Shown one piece after another: positions 41,658 through 52,186 of a stretch of 64,000 nucleotides of DNA. How positions within the stretch are numbered: the first letter of the stretch is position 1; the number at the start of each line of letters is the position of its first letter. A program made the translations under genes and the position numbers. The notes below the pieces were generated by a model. It was not told where the DNA came from, made no database searches, and saw only the letters and a list, made by a program, of their open reading frames with translations. Origin of the DNA: Stieleria neptunia. GTDB taxonomy: Bacteria > Planctomycetota > Planctomycetia > Pirellulales > Pirellulaceae. Location of the stretch: the NCBI RefSeq assembly GCF_007754155.1, contig NZ_CP037423.1, positions 7,746,938 through 7,810,937 on the forward strand, written 5' to 3'.

Positions 41658-42014
41658 AATTGCTACTACGATTTGGCAAATGGCCTTTTATCGAAGTCGA
41701 TGGAAAACTCGAATTGATAGTCGCGCTCGGAGACTGTTGCTCCGAGAAGTTAACGACACCCTGTGTTTCGGCGGAGGAAACGCCTGCGCCTTTTACCGAG
41801 CTGATTGACTCTCTGGACCTGGAGTCATCATCAGAGCAAAATTTACCAAAGCCCGCACCTGCTCCGTGATGCGAGCCCAATGAACGCCGCTACTGCCTGC
41901 TGAATTGTGACAGGTTGCGTGAAGCTTTCTTTGCATGATCGCAATGAGTTTCATAACCCACGATTCTCTGCCATTGTGTGGCCGCAGATGCGTCTTCAAC
42001 GAGATGGGCCCGGC

Positions 42015-45000
42015 TCAGACGCGGGAAGAAACTTGCTGCTGATTCACCGCGCCGGAGGCGACGAAGAGGCTGCCGTCGCGGTTTTCGATGGCGTGCATTT
42101 CCACGAGACGTTTGATTTGTTTTTGAACGTGAGCCTGAAGGGATTTGCTTTTGCTGATTCCCAACAACTTTGCCACGGACGCCGCTGTTTCCTTTTCATC
42201 GGTGCCAATTTGGTGTTCGACGACAGCAAAGATGGCTCCGCGCAATTCCTCCGGCGGGACGAAATCAATGTTCCGAAGCTTCGCGTTGTCGAGATGTTTG
42301 CGATAGCGAACGGGAAACTGCTGTTGTCCGGCGGCGTAGACGAAGGCGTCGCGTTGTTCCACGGTGCCCGCTTCCTGCAGTACGGTGACCGAATCGGCAA
42401 TGCGAGATTTCAGGGAGGAAACAAGGCGTCCCTGACCACAAATCCGAATCATCCGACGCCCGATCTCGTCAATGTGAATGGGGGATTCGATTTCGATGAT
42501 CTGCCGCGCAAAGGCTGTCAGCACTGAATCCGCAAATTCTGCCGGACCGCCTTCGAAATGCTGATTCGGCATTCGGGTTTCCCTGTAATCCTCGCCTTTT
42601 AACTCGCACGCTGTCATCGCTTCCGGAAGCTCTTCTCGGGAAATCGGCGGATGATCGTCTGCGTCCGGTGTGGTGGACGGCGTCGCTGAACGGCATGCAC
42701 CGTTTCTGTCCTCGGCATCCTGTTGCTCCCAATGTCGCTTCGCTTCTTCGAGGGCTTCAAGCGTCTTTTCAATTTGCTCCTCAGGGCGCTGGAACCAATC
42801 GGTGCTCCAAATCCGGTGGATGATCCAGCCTCGGGCCTCCAGGACTTGTTGCCGAATTCGATCGCGGTCACGCACCCACCTCGCGCTATGGTATTGCGCG
42901 CCGTCACATTCGATTCCCAACAAGTAGCGTCCTCGTCGCTCTGGATCTCGTATCGCCAGGTCAATGAAAAACCCTCCGACGCCGATCTGGTGATCGACCT
43001 CAAGCCCACGGTTGCGGAGCGCCTTTGCGACCTGTTCTTCAAAAATGCTGTCTGCTCCGCCGTGGGACTGAGTCGCATCCAGCCGCCCATGTTCGGCGTA
43101 GTTTAAATACATTTTCAATGCGGCGACGCCTTCACTCTGGGTGTGAGCCAGGTCGATATCATCGGCCTTCAATGACGTGAAAACCTCACACGCCGACGCT
43201 GCACGACTGATCAAGACGTTGAGCCGACGCTCGCCGCCCTTGCGGTTGAGCGGACCGAAACTATGTGCGAAGTAGCCGTCTTTGTCCTTGCCGTAGCCAA
43301 TCGAGATAAAAATCACATCACGCTGGTCCCCCTGCACATTCTCCAGGCTTTTGACGAAGAATGGCTCGGCACCGCCGCTGTTGAAAAACTCTTCGATAGA
43401 CGCATCTTCCTTTCGACGCAGCTCAATTTCGTTCCGAATCGCATCGCGCTGGGCTGCACTGAACGTCGCAACGCCGAGCGAAAGATGTGGTCGCTGCCGA
43501 GCATGTTCGAGCACGGCCTCTGCAACCGCGATCGCTTCATTGCGATTTGCACGCGAACCGCCCCGGTCATAGCAACCATCCGCGATGTACCGAAGCTTCA
43601 ATCCGAGCGACCCGCCGCTGAGGACGGGGCTCGGCACGATGAACAATCGATCGTCGTAGAATTGGCGGTTGCTGACAGCGATCAGCGACTCATGCCGGCT
43701 GCGATAGTGCCAGCTCAGCATGCGGCTGGGCAGCCCTTGAGCCTCGCAAAGCCCCAGGATGCTTTCCAGGTCACTTGCGTTCGTCACCGCATCGTCATCG
43801 TCGTCGGGCTGACCATCGGACATTCGACCAAAGAAATCGGTCGGCGGGAGCTGCCGCTGGTCACCGACGACGACGATCTGCTTGCTGCGCGCGATCGCTC
43901 CCAACGCGTCGACCGGCTGCACCTGGCTGGCTTCGTCGATGACCAGCAAGTCAAATTCCACAGCGCCTGGCTCCAGGTACTGTGCGACCGAAAGCGGGCT
44001 CATCATGAACACGGGCTTGATCCTTTGGATTGCGTGCCCCGCTTCTTTGATCAGCCGCCGGATCGGCATGTGCCTCCGTTTTTTGTTCGTTTCCCGCATG
44101 ACCACGCTGACCTGACCGCCGTCCGCGGATCTGGCCGGCAGATTTTCGTGGTGCTTCTTCGCGACGTCCACGCGACTTTGTGCGATGCGATCCGTATCTA
44201 ATTCGGCAAATCGGCTTCGGAGTTTTTCGTAAGTGTCACCGTGGAACTCCGCCAAGTCCCGACGGTCGCTCCATGCTTCTGCAAGAATCGCATCACTACG
44301 AATCAATTCGAGTTGCTCGGCCACATCGCCGGCGACCAACGTGCCACGTTCAATCTCATTGACCAACTCGCGAAGGCCTGCATCCTGCAACGTCTTCACG
44401 CGAGCCATCGCAGCGAGATAATGACTTAATTGCTCAGATGCCCCTTGCCACTCGTCCATGCGAGCACGCCAATCGGCCAAGGACGTGGTCCGAGCATCCT
44501 GAGTCTCAAACGCTCGTCGGAAATCGATTTTTAGAACAGAAGCGACCTTGCCCAGTTCACCATCAACCGTCTTCAGCAGCTTTGCAATTCGGTTGAGAGG
44601 CTCCGCCAATGCACGTCCCCGTGTCGCATCCTCCGCGAGACGGCGTCCGTGTTGCCTGAGCAGACTGGCCTTATGTCCGTCCTTGACCCAGGCCACGATC
44701 GTGTCGAGATCGTCGATCGGAGAATCAGTCCCCGACCAGACTCGCCCAAACACCGAACGGCAGAGCAATTCTTCGTCGCCAACCTGCTTGACAGATTTTT
44801 GAATGGAGAGAATGCGGTCGACCAAAGCAACTCGCTCGTCAGCGTTCTTGGGGAACTCACTGAGGCAAACGCCGCGCAGTGTGGCGACGGCGCTACGGAA
44901 CGACGAATTGAAAATACGAAACCAGCTCTTGCCGTGGCCCGCCAGAGCAATGCGGATCGCGGACCAATCGAGATTCCAGGCGGCGTCGCTGATTTGCCCG

Positions 45001-46850
45001 TCCAGGGATCGACGTGATTCCTGCAACGTTCGGACTTCCTTCACAATGGCCTCAAGCCGTTCGATTTCCGTCTGCCAAGACTCATGGCCAATCGCTTCTC
45101 GGTCGACCATGGCAGGACAGCGTCTGACGTAAGCCGCAAGCTGAGCCAGTTCTGCGGTTTCCTTGATGTCCTTCGCCGCGGGCAATTCCAAAATCTCAGC
45201 AAGAGCACCATTCGCCGCATCAAGCTTGTCAACGGCATCGCGAACGTCCTTCAAGGTGCCAAGTAGCCTTTCGACGTTTGCGGGTGTCATCGGCTTGCAC
45301 TGCGCACCGCGCCAGGGGTTCGAAGCGGGCGTTCCAGACGCCAGCAACAATTGATCCAGCTCCTTGGCGACCTGTCGACAACGCTGGTACGCCTCTGGTG
45401 TCCATTGACTCATCTCTGCAACGCGATAGGCCGCAGCCGCCCGCCCCTGCTGCCGCAGATTCAGTAGACTCCCCATCGCCTGGAAAGGCGAACAGCCGGA
45501 CTCACCCACTTGACCGTGCAACGTCACGTCATGATGGCGTAAACGCTCAACCGTCTGCCGAAGTTCGTCGGTCGGCACATGATTGCCGGCGGTTGGAGCC
45601 CCCAGGTTCATCGTCGCCTTCAGATCTTCCAAGACTTCGCTCTTCCGAGCCTTGTGACTGTGTAGCTCGAGCGACATGGGCCCAAGACCGACTGCATCCA
45701 GTCGACGTTTCACCACATCAAGCGCCGCCATCTTTTCGGCGACAAACAACACCCGCTTCCCGGCGTGAACCGCAGCGGCGATCGCGTTGGTAATGGTTTG
45801 CGACTTGCCAGTCCCCGGCGGTCCCTGCACGACCAGATTACGGCCACGGACAATTTCTTCGATGACCACCGCTTGGGAGGAGTCTGCGTCTGTCACATGC
45901 ACGACATCCGCCGGATTGATCATTTGGTCGATCGGCTCGTCGTCACCGCAAATGGGAGGCAAGGCACTTCCGGAGGCAAATGCATCGCCGAGCAGCCCCG
46001 CAATCAGGCCGTTTTCGGTCAAGCCGGCACCTTCCGGCCACGCGGCCGGGGAAAGGTCCCTGAACATTAGGAACTTCGTGAATGAGAAGAACCACAGGAG
46101 GATTTCGTTGTCCAGGACCTCCCAACCATCGCGTCCCTCGATCAACTTGCGGATTTCATCGAAGTAGGCCGTCGGTGTCCACGGTGATTCGTCCTGGATG
46201 TCTTCGGGAAGGTCGGGCAGACGGACACCAAAATCTTGCTGTAGCCTAGCTTGAATCGACAAATTGGTCACGATTTCGTCATCGCGAAAATTCACGCGAA
46301 ACTTGCTTCGCACGGAATTCCGAGACAGCTCCACCGGGATCAACAACAACGGCGCATAACGGTCCACCGCGGAGCTGCCCGATTCACGCCATTTCAAAAA
46401 TCCGCAGGCGAGATACAGAATACTTACGCCTTGCTCCTCCTCTGCCGTGCGAGCTTCGTAGTAAAGCTTCAGCAATCGATCGTTCAAGGCATCCTGGGAA
46501 AACTTCGTCTGCAGAAACAGATCGGTATAGCGTTCGGGAAGCTCACCATCTTCTCCGGAGCACTCTGAATCGTCATCGAGTTGATCGTCGTTCGTTTCTT
46601 CGAATTCGCGGAGAAACTGTTCGCGGTCATCCTCATTCTCCTCGGATGAAACCGGCAGAAAGGACATCGTCTTCCCCTGACGAACCAGCAAATCAAAGAC
46701 ATTGTCACTGCGTTCGTCGTGAACCTGGATCCAGCTTTTTCGCTTGCCATCAAGCGGCGTATGAACCAGTCGATTCCGCGCCGTTAACTCCAGTAAGTCA
46801 CGCCGCGTCTTCTCGATAACAGCTGCAAGGTCCACGTTCCACTCCCCCAA
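42015..46850 (-). CDS. DUF4011 helicase-nuclease with Vsr-like and DUF3320 domains
   Basis: A 1611-residue defence-type protein. Domains in order: DUF4011-like N-terminus (1-300); superfamily 1 helicase with Walker A VVQGPPGTGKSQTI (about 345), motif II LLVIDEASQVQP, QIVVVGDQRQLPPTDFF, and motif VI GERRLNVLISRAASA; a Vsr/MTES_1575-type nuclease (LGIECDGAQYHSARWVRDRDR, GWIIHRIWSTDWF, about 1310); and a C-terminal DUF3320-like winged-helix region. The architecture is known from anti-phage loci, where single huge helicase-nucleases are common. It is separated from the upstream operon by 292 bases with no feature I can see. Confidence 0.9.
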   Translation of the reverse strand: MGEWNVDLAAVIEKTRRDLLELTARNRLVHTPLDGKRKSWIQVHDERSDNVFDLLVRQGKTMSFLPVSSEENEDDREQFLREFEETNDDQLDDDSECSGEDGELPERYTDLFLQTKFSQDALNDRLLKLYYEARTAEEEQGVSILYLACGFLKWRESGSSAVDRYAPLLLIPVELSRNSVRSKFRVNFRDDEIVTNLSIQARLQQDFGVRLPDLPEDIQDESPWTPTAYFDEIRKLIEGRDGWEVLDNEILLWFFSFTKFLMFRDLSPAAWPEGAGLTENGLIAGLLGDAFASGSALPPICGDDEPIDQMINPADVVHVTDADSSQAVVIEEIVRGRNLVVQGPPGTGKSQTITNAIAAAVHAGKRVLFVAEKMAALDVVKRRLDAVGLGPMSLELHSHKARKSEVLEDLKATMNLGAPTAGNHVPTDELRQTVERLRHHDVTLHGQVGESGCSPFQAMGSLLNLRQQGRAAAAYRVAEMSQWTPEAYQRCRQVAKELDQLLLASGTPASNPWRGAQCKPMTPANVERLLGTLKDVRDAVDKLDAANGALAEILELPAAKDIKETAELAQLAAYVRRCPAMVDREAIGHESWQTEIERLEAIVKEVRTLQESRRSLDGQISDAAWNLDWSAIRIALAGHGKSWFRIFNSSFRSAVATLRGVCLSEFPKNADERVALVDRILSIQKSVKQVGDEELLCRSVFGRVWSGTDSPIDDLDTIVAWVKDGHKASLLRQHGRRLAEDATRGRALAEPLNRIAKLLKTVDGELGKVASVLKIDFRRAFETQDARTTSLADWRARMDEWQGASEQLSHYLAAMARVKTLQDAGLRELVNEIERGTLVAGDVAEQLELIRSDAILAEAWSDRRDLAEFHGDTYEKLRSRFAELDTDRIAQSRVDVAKKHHENLPARSADGGQVSVVMRETNKKRRHMPIRRLIKEAGHAIQRIKPVFMMSPLSVAQYLEPGAVEFDLLVIDEASQVQPVDALGAIARSKQIVVVGDQRQLPPTDFFGRMSDGQPDDDDDAVTNASDLESILGLCEAQGLPSRMLSWHYRSRHESLIAVSNRQFYDDRLFIVPSPVLSGGSLGLKLRYIADGCYDRGGSRANRNEAIAVAEAVLEHARQRPHLSLGVATFSAAQRDAIRNEIELRRKEDASIEEFFNSGGAEPFFVKSLENVQGDQRDVIFISIGYGKDKDGYFAHSFGPLNRKGGERRLNVLISRAASACEVFTSLKADDIDLAHTQSEGVAALKMYLNYAEHGRLDATQSHGGADSIFEEQVAKALRNRGLEVDHQIGVGGFFIDLAIRDPERRGRYLLGIECDGAQYHSARWVRDRDRIRQQVLEARGWIIHRIWSTDWFQRPEEQIEKTLEALEEAKRHWEQQDAEDRNGACRSATPSTTPDADDHPPISREELPEAMTACELKGEDYRETRMPNQHFEGGPAEFADSVLTAFARQIIEIESPIHIDEIGRRMIRICGQGRLVSSLKSRIADSVTVLQEAGTVEQRDAFVYAAGQQQFPVRYRKHLDNAKLRNIDFVPPEELRGAIFAVVEHQIGTDEKETAASVAKLLGISKSKSLQAHVQKQIKRLVEMHAIENRDGSLFVASGAVNQQQVSSRV

Positions 46851-47142
46851 TTTCGAAGTTCATCGCACCGAAGAACATACTATCAAACCACCCCCTCTGA
46901 GTGTTGGGGTGCCTGCATGCCCTGCCAAAGGTCTCTAAGACGTAACGAATGCAACGACCTGGCAAGTTTTACGGATCTTTCAGTTGCGGAGTGGCACCCC
47001 AGAATGCCTGGATTCCATCGTTTCGGGACTACTGGCTATGAGAATGGATAATCCAGTATCTGGCTCGTCGCCCAAACTCTAGAAATGACCACACGGGACG
47101 ACGACAAGAACTGCCTCTCACTGCTAATAAGTGAATTCCATC

Positions 47143-49620
47143 TCAATTGTGCTGATGATTGAAAATTTCTCGTAGCGTGACGTACCGGTTATTGGTGCCT
47201 GCCTTTCGCCAAAGGAAACCGTTGCTGCCGTCGTATCTAATTTGTTCGCCGGTCTCCAATTCAAACCACGCTCGTCCCTTCGGATTGTCTGCATCTTGCA
47301 CGCGTGCTGGATCAAGCCTGATCTTGTAGAGGATGCCATTGGCTTGCAGCCATTCGAGTAGACGCCATTCAGGTTCTGTTTCCAATGCGATCTCGCCTAT
47401 CGTTCTTGCTCGTTGTAGTCCAAGACGTGTCGTCCAACGTGAGCCGCGAACCGTCGTTGCATGTTCCGAGGAGACGTCGATCGGATTTGGCAGCCGACGA
47501 ACGGCCCCCAGTCGGTAAAGCACCATTTGCTCGGTGCGTCTAGCCGGCCAAGGCGTTGGAATTTCCGATCGGTCGACCACCTCGATCTGCTCCACGTCGG
47601 CGGAGTAACGAATTCCATTCGGTTCATTTAGGCCAGATGGAATATACAAGGCGACTTGTCTGACAAAAAACTGACGGCGTTGAGTCTTCGTCAGGGGCTG
47701 GTAATACAGCCGTTCCCGTTTTATCCAATTTAGATGCTGCTCCGTTCCCGGCGAACGCAAGACGCCCACGAGCACGGGTTCGCTCGCCGCAACACGCCAA
47801 TCGCGAGCGCGGCTGTCAGCGAGGTTGGCGATCGCCCGATCCGCCATCGACCATCCGCCTTGGCGAAGAGCTGAATGCAACCACTCCTGCAAAAACGCGG
47901 TGTTACCAGGCAACGCAGGAATGGCTCCGACCCCAAGTCGTTCGATCGACTGCCACAGTCGGCTTGCACGAAAATCTTCGTCTGGAAATTGGTTCATTGG
48001 GAACAATGCGGCGGCCTGGACCACCGATCGCTTCAGTCCGGTCGCTTCATGCTCACTGCTTCCCCATTCAAGAATCGCATCACGATAGCGGTGCAACACA
48101 TTAATCGCGTCGATTGGCGGACCGAACGACCGAAACTGTTGTCGGTATTTGTCGGTGGCGTCGATTCGATACTTCGCGTCACATACCAATTGAATGATAG
48201 GCCATCCGTCTTCCTCGAAGCGAATCAGGATATCAGGCTTTTGCGGGATAAGCGTCGTGTCTTGATTCTCGAATTTCGGGTTGTACAAAACACTGATTCT
48301 GCGATCCGCCCTTGTGCGAAACGAGATCCTCTGGCCGTTGCCTTGCTTCAGTTGAACGGAAAGCCCTGACTGCCGAACTTTGAAGAACTGATCAAGTCGC
48401 TGAGGTGGACCATGTTCCTCTTGAATGATCCGCACGACGGTCAGATAGGTCCAGTATTCGTAAAGCACTTCAAGGTCTTTCACCGCAAGCTTTATCAAGT
48501 CACCTTCGAGCTTTAGTCCCATCTTTAGGAACATTAGCATTCGGTACGCCTCGCGGTATCCAGGTGCCGACACCAACTGCAGCGACGCGAACCCCATCGG
48601 CGGATCACCGTCGGCTGACTCGACAGGCTCTAGACGCAGCAGTCGTGACACACGACCTTTCAACCCGGTGATGCCATCCAATGTTCTCTGCCGTCGTGCA
48701 GAAAGTTCTTCATCGCCGTCGTAGATCGTCACGATTTGGCTCAGTGTCCGCTGCACTTCGATTAACTGATTCCGAAGCCATCGATGTTCCATCGTGTCCA
48801 AGGTGAGCTCTGCGGGCCGTTGCACCAACCGTTCTCGAGCCATTACGCCGGCGAGTTGCACCATGGGCCCTTTCCCATGCCCACGCCGCACTTGCGAACG
48901 AACCCGTGAATCAACCCGGCGAATTCGTTCCAGACGCGTTGATTGCTCGCGACGGACCAAGCCGCGCGTTGGTCGCTGTGCGATGTAGTTCATCGCGGTT
49001 TCGAGTTCGCCGATGACGTGCTCAATCAGGACTAGCCATTCCAGCTTTGACGGACGGTTGGCTGCTTCCAACCGCCCCATCTGATAAGTCGAGCGCAAGT
49101 ACTCGTACGCAAGACTCGTCAAGATCGACTGGACATCCGCGACAATCTCTTGATAGTCCGATTCGTAGTCAACCTTGGTGGGAAACACCTCGACCTCGAA
49201 ATCGAGTTGTCGCACTCCGTTGACATACACCGAAAACTGACTGCGACCAATTTGTCCGCGAAAGTTGATCACGCCATGAACAACGCGGCCCTTCTCTTGA
49301 AGATTGAGCGATCGTTCGATGGCAGGGTCGCGGTGCCGAATTTCGATTGTGTCGCCGGTTCCTGAGGCACGAAGATAAAGCTGGTAGTCCGTTTGCTCGT
49401 ATAGAGGCGGACCATTTTCGATTCGTTCATCGGTGGCGAGCGAGTCTGGGACACCCGCCCGCTTCGTCGTGTCAAGCCACTCGAGTTCACGGACATGGGG
49501 CATCAATTTCAATCGCCCCACAACCGGCAACGTCCGCGCGAGCACAGCCTGGTCCTGATCCCGGACTCGATTCCAGTCGAGAGTGAACCGATTCGTTGCG
49601 AGGTGAAACAGTCGCTTCAT
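47143..49620 (-). CDS. DUF2357 nuclease (McrC-like partner)
   Basis: An 825-residue protein. The N-terminal two thirds carry a DUF2357-type region; a PD-(D/E)XK nuclease is visible at about residues 480-530 (KPDILIRFEEDGWPIIQLVCDAKYRI, giving D...DAK). The final 90 residues form a separate basic/aromatic module. DUF2357 nucleases replace McrC in many McrBC-like systems and are coupled with a McrB-type GTPase, as here: its start at 49620 lies three bases after the McrB-like stop. Confidence 0.87.
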   Translation of the reverse strand: MKRLFHLATNRFTLDWNRVRDQDQAVLARTLPVVGRLKLMPHVRELEWLDTTKRAGVPDSLATDERIENGPPLYEQTDYQLYLRASGTGDTIEIRHRDPAIERSLNLQEKGRVVHGVINFRGQIGRSQFSVYVNGVRQLDFEVEVFPTKVDYESDYQEIVADVQSILTSLAYEYLRSTYQMGRLEAANRPSKLEWLVLIEHVIGELETAMNYIAQRPTRGLVRREQSTRLERIRRVDSRVRSQVRRGHGKGPMVQLAGVMARERLVQRPAELTLDTMEHRWLRNQLIEVQRTLSQIVTIYDGDEELSARRQRTLDGITGLKGRVSRLLRLEPVESADGDPPMGFASLQLVSAPGYREAYRMLMFLKMGLKLEGDLIKLAVKDLEVLYEYWTYLTVVRIIQEEHGPPQRLDQFFKVRQSGLSVQLKQGNGQRISFRTRADRRISVLYNPKFENQDTTLIPQKPDILIRFEEDGWPIIQLVCDAKYRIDATDKYRQQFRSFGPPIDAINVLHRYRDAILEWGSSEHEATGLKRSVVQAAALFPMNQFPDEDFRASRLWQSIERLGVGAIPALPGNTAFLQEWLHSALRQGGWSMADRAIANLADSRARDWRVAASEPVLVGVLRSPGTEQHLNWIKRERLYYQPLTKTQRRQFFVRQVALYIPSGLNEPNGIRYSADVEQIEVVDRSEIPTPWPARRTEQMVLYRLGAVRRLPNPIDVSSEHATTVRGSRWTTRLGLQRARTIGEIALETEPEWRLLEWLQANGILYKIRLDPARVQDADNPKGRAWFELETGEQIRYDGSNGFLWRKAGTNNRYVTLREIFNHQHN

Positions 49621-49622
49621 GA

Positions 49623-52184
49623 CTACAACCAGAATGACGTGTAGCCTTCGGCCAACAATCGATCCCACATCAGACAAAGACGTGATGCGGTTCGCGGGTA
49701 CTTTGCACCGTCAGTCGCGTCCGGGCGTCCGTCGGCTGTCCAGGTTTCGACCGCGTCTGCGGCATCGTCCTCGCTGCTGAAAGCTTGGCCAGACTTCGCG
49801 AGTCCAAGCAAACCAATCAGCGTTCGGCGGATCGCGTTACTACCTCCAACTAAACGCGGAAGCACTTTCATCATGATCGCCAAGTCAAGTGGATCCACCG
49901 CCTGACCATCGCGAGTACGAAATGCCCCCTTCATCTCTTCGGCATTCAGCAGGAACAGGATGACCTCGTCGCGGGTTCGATAGCCAACCTGAAGCTGACT
50001 ATGCACCAAGCATTGGTTCACCTCTTGCAGCAGCATCGTCGCTCGCTCTGCACAAAGTCGAAATTGAGGCGTCGACGCGTCTATCTCAGAGAGCCGTGTG
50101 GCTGGACACTGCCAAAAGGCTTTTGGCCAAGTCGCGGGAGAAGTCGGACCATTGCCCGACGTCGAATTGTCCAAGCTTAAATCGACTTCCGACAACTCGA
50201 TCGTAAACGCCCTGTCCAATACTTTGCGGCTGAATCCATGCGAACTCTCGTCCATATTGACGGTACCGACAATACCAAGGTTCGATGGCAGATTCTGCTG
50301 CTGCCACGATTCGAACTCTGGTTGAAGTCTCTGCGAGATCAGGGGAGTCGACTCAAACCCGCCACCGACGGCACGCCGTCGATCTTCGATCGTACTAAGC
50401 ACCTCAGCAAAGTAGTGCTCGACCCGTGCCAAATTCATTTCATCGATCAAGCAGGTATGAAACCGCTCACCATCGTCCGTTGCCTGCTTCGCAGCTTCCA
50501 GCACTACCCCCGGACGAAACTTGTCACTCAAATCAACGTAGCCGAGGACGTCAGAGCTGTCGGTCCAGTCCGGACGAACGGAAATTCGCGTCATCTTCCC
50601 GCCGGTCAATTCAGCAACCAACGCCGGCAATTTTGACTTCCCGGTTCCAGACACACCGGCAAGAATCACAAACGGTTTCGTGCGTAGCGCCGTAATGTAC
50701 GTCGCAACTTGCCACGGCTGGAAGATAAATCCTTTGGCCGCAATCGATTCAATCAATCGCTCGGTCGAAACCGAAAGATCCGTGATCTCGGAATCGCCAT
50801 TACTCATGTCAGGCCACCATTTCCTTGCCAATGCAGCCAAGATTTGATGTTGATACTCGCGGTGCCACAGTATTCTCCAGAATGGCTCTTGGAGTCGAGC
50901 GTGCGAAATCCGATTGCGAATCTGGCTGGGCGTCGGTTGATCCATCGCAATGAGCTCGATGGGATCCTTGTAAGCGTGTAACCAAAACAGGTCACCCGCC
51001 ATCCGTCCGAATCCTTCGGCAAGTTGTTGTTCTCCGACGTCGTGCCCATGTTCCCGTAAACGGGCGATGAAACGCGGCAACAGCCAGTCGAATTCGATAT
51101 GGTTTTCATGCAATTCTCCATCTCGAATCGCTTCAGCAACCAATGCGAGGATCACGGGTTTATAAAGCGTGACCGTCCGCATTGCCTCGATCAGCGAAAT
51201 GAAATGATCGCATGCCGCTCCCTCACCTTCCAGGAAGACAGCAGTCCGACGATCTGCAGCAAGCGAAACATCCGCTGCCTGCAAGTAACACATGTGAACT
51301 GCAACCGTGGAATAGAGCTCACGCCGAGGTGTCTGGCCGCCATGTTCACGCAACCAATCTCGTTTGGCTTCGAAGTCGGCCGCATTCACTCGTACCGGCT
51401 CATTGGAGTCAAGTCGATTAACAAGGCAACCTGCGTCATCGACGTCACTGATAAAGTAGCGATTGTTTCGCTCGGGGCTCAGGTAGACCACTCGTTCGGA
51501 AGCATATTGATTCATCACTTCCAAGAACGATGATGGGGTGGTTGCGGTCGTTCCCTGACCTCGGTCTACCCACGCCTTGTACGTGCAGACTAATGCTCGA
51601 AGCGAATCGGTAAGCGATTTCGGCGAAGACTTGAGTTCATCTAATGGCACAAACCTCTCGAAGACCATTCCCTTCGCATATTTCCGCGCAGGATTCCCTG
51701 TGCCGATTTCGACTCGTTCCCCATCACCCTGAACGACATCAATAAACCCAGAGTCAGAGAGCAAAGTCTTTTCAGACTCTTTAAGCTCACCCCACACTTG
51801 GGCTGCTTTTTCGTCTTCGTGGGGCTTGAATGCAGTTGCCGATACCCCCAACCCGATTCGGACACCAACAGGCTCTTCGGTTGAGAGATGGATGACTGGA
51901 TAAACGCCCTGACGAGCACTCGTCGATTCGCGAGAGTCGAATATCGCGACCCAGGGAACAGCAGCCCAAGTGCCTTTGCCAACGGATGCGTCGGTCAACC
52001 AGACTTCGTTCTCGCAAAGTAATGGCAAAAGGTCTTGCGAGAGAGACTTTAGCTGTCGCTCCAACTGTTTCGGTTCCGCATCGCTGCTCATTGCGGCAGG
52101 ACGCTCGGGATAGACCACTAAAAGGCGGACACAGATCGCCCAAAACTCAGCCCATTGGCTGACTTCGTCATCGGAAATGTCCAT
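49623..52184 (-). CDS. McrB-like AAA+ GTPase
   Basis: An 853-residue protein. The N-terminal domain (residues about 60-220) has the pattern of the MrcB N-terminal domain DUF3578 (STRQGVYPVIHLSTEEPVGVRIGLGVS). The AAA+ core has Walker A LAGVSGTGKSKLPALVAE, Walker B HTCLIDEMNLARVEHYF and the McrB-type sensor GIVGTVNMDESSHGFSRKVLDRAF. Together with the DUF2357 nuclease it should form a motor-driven nuclease that acts on modified or foreign DNA. Confidence 0.92.
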   Translation of the reverse strand: MDISDDEVSQWAEFWAICVRLLVVYPERPAAMSSDAEPKQLERQLKSLSQDLLPLLCENEVWLTDASVGKGTWAAVPWVAIFDSRESTSARQGVYPVIHLSTEEPVGVRIGLGVSATAFKPHEDEKAAQVWGELKESEKTLLSDSGFIDVVQGDGERVEIGTGNPARKYAKGMVFERFVPLDELKSSPKSLTDSLRALVCTYKAWVDRGQGTTATTPSSFLEVMNQYASERVVYLSPERNNRYFISDVDDAGCLVNRLDSNEPVRVNAADFEAKRDWLREHGGQTPRRELYSTVAVHMCYLQAADVSLAADRRTAVFLEGEGAACDHFISLIEAMRTVTLYKPVILALVAEAIRDGELHENHIEFDWLLPRFIARLREHGHDVGEQQLAEGFGRMAGDLFWLHAYKDPIELIAMDQPTPSQIRNRISHARLQEPFWRILWHREYQHQILAALARKWWPDMSNGDSEITDLSVSTERLIESIAAKGFIFQPWQVATYITALRTKPFVILAGVSGTGKSKLPALVAELTGGKMTRISVRPDWTDSSDVLGYVDLSDKFRPGVVLEAAKQATDDGERFHTCLIDEMNLARVEHYFAEVLSTIEDRRRAVGGGFESTPLISQRLQPEFESWQQQNLPSNLGIVGTVNMDESSHGFSRKVLDRAFTIELSEVDLSLDNSTSGNGPTSPATWPKAFWQCPATRLSEIDASTPQFRLCAERATMLLQEVNQCLVHSQLQVGYRTRDEVILFLLNAEEMKGAFRTRDGQAVDPLDLAIMMKVLPRLVGGSNAIRRTLIGLLGLAKSGQAFSSEDDAADAVETWTADGRPDATDGAKYPRTASRLCLMWDRLLAEGYTSFWL

Positions 52185-52186
52185 GC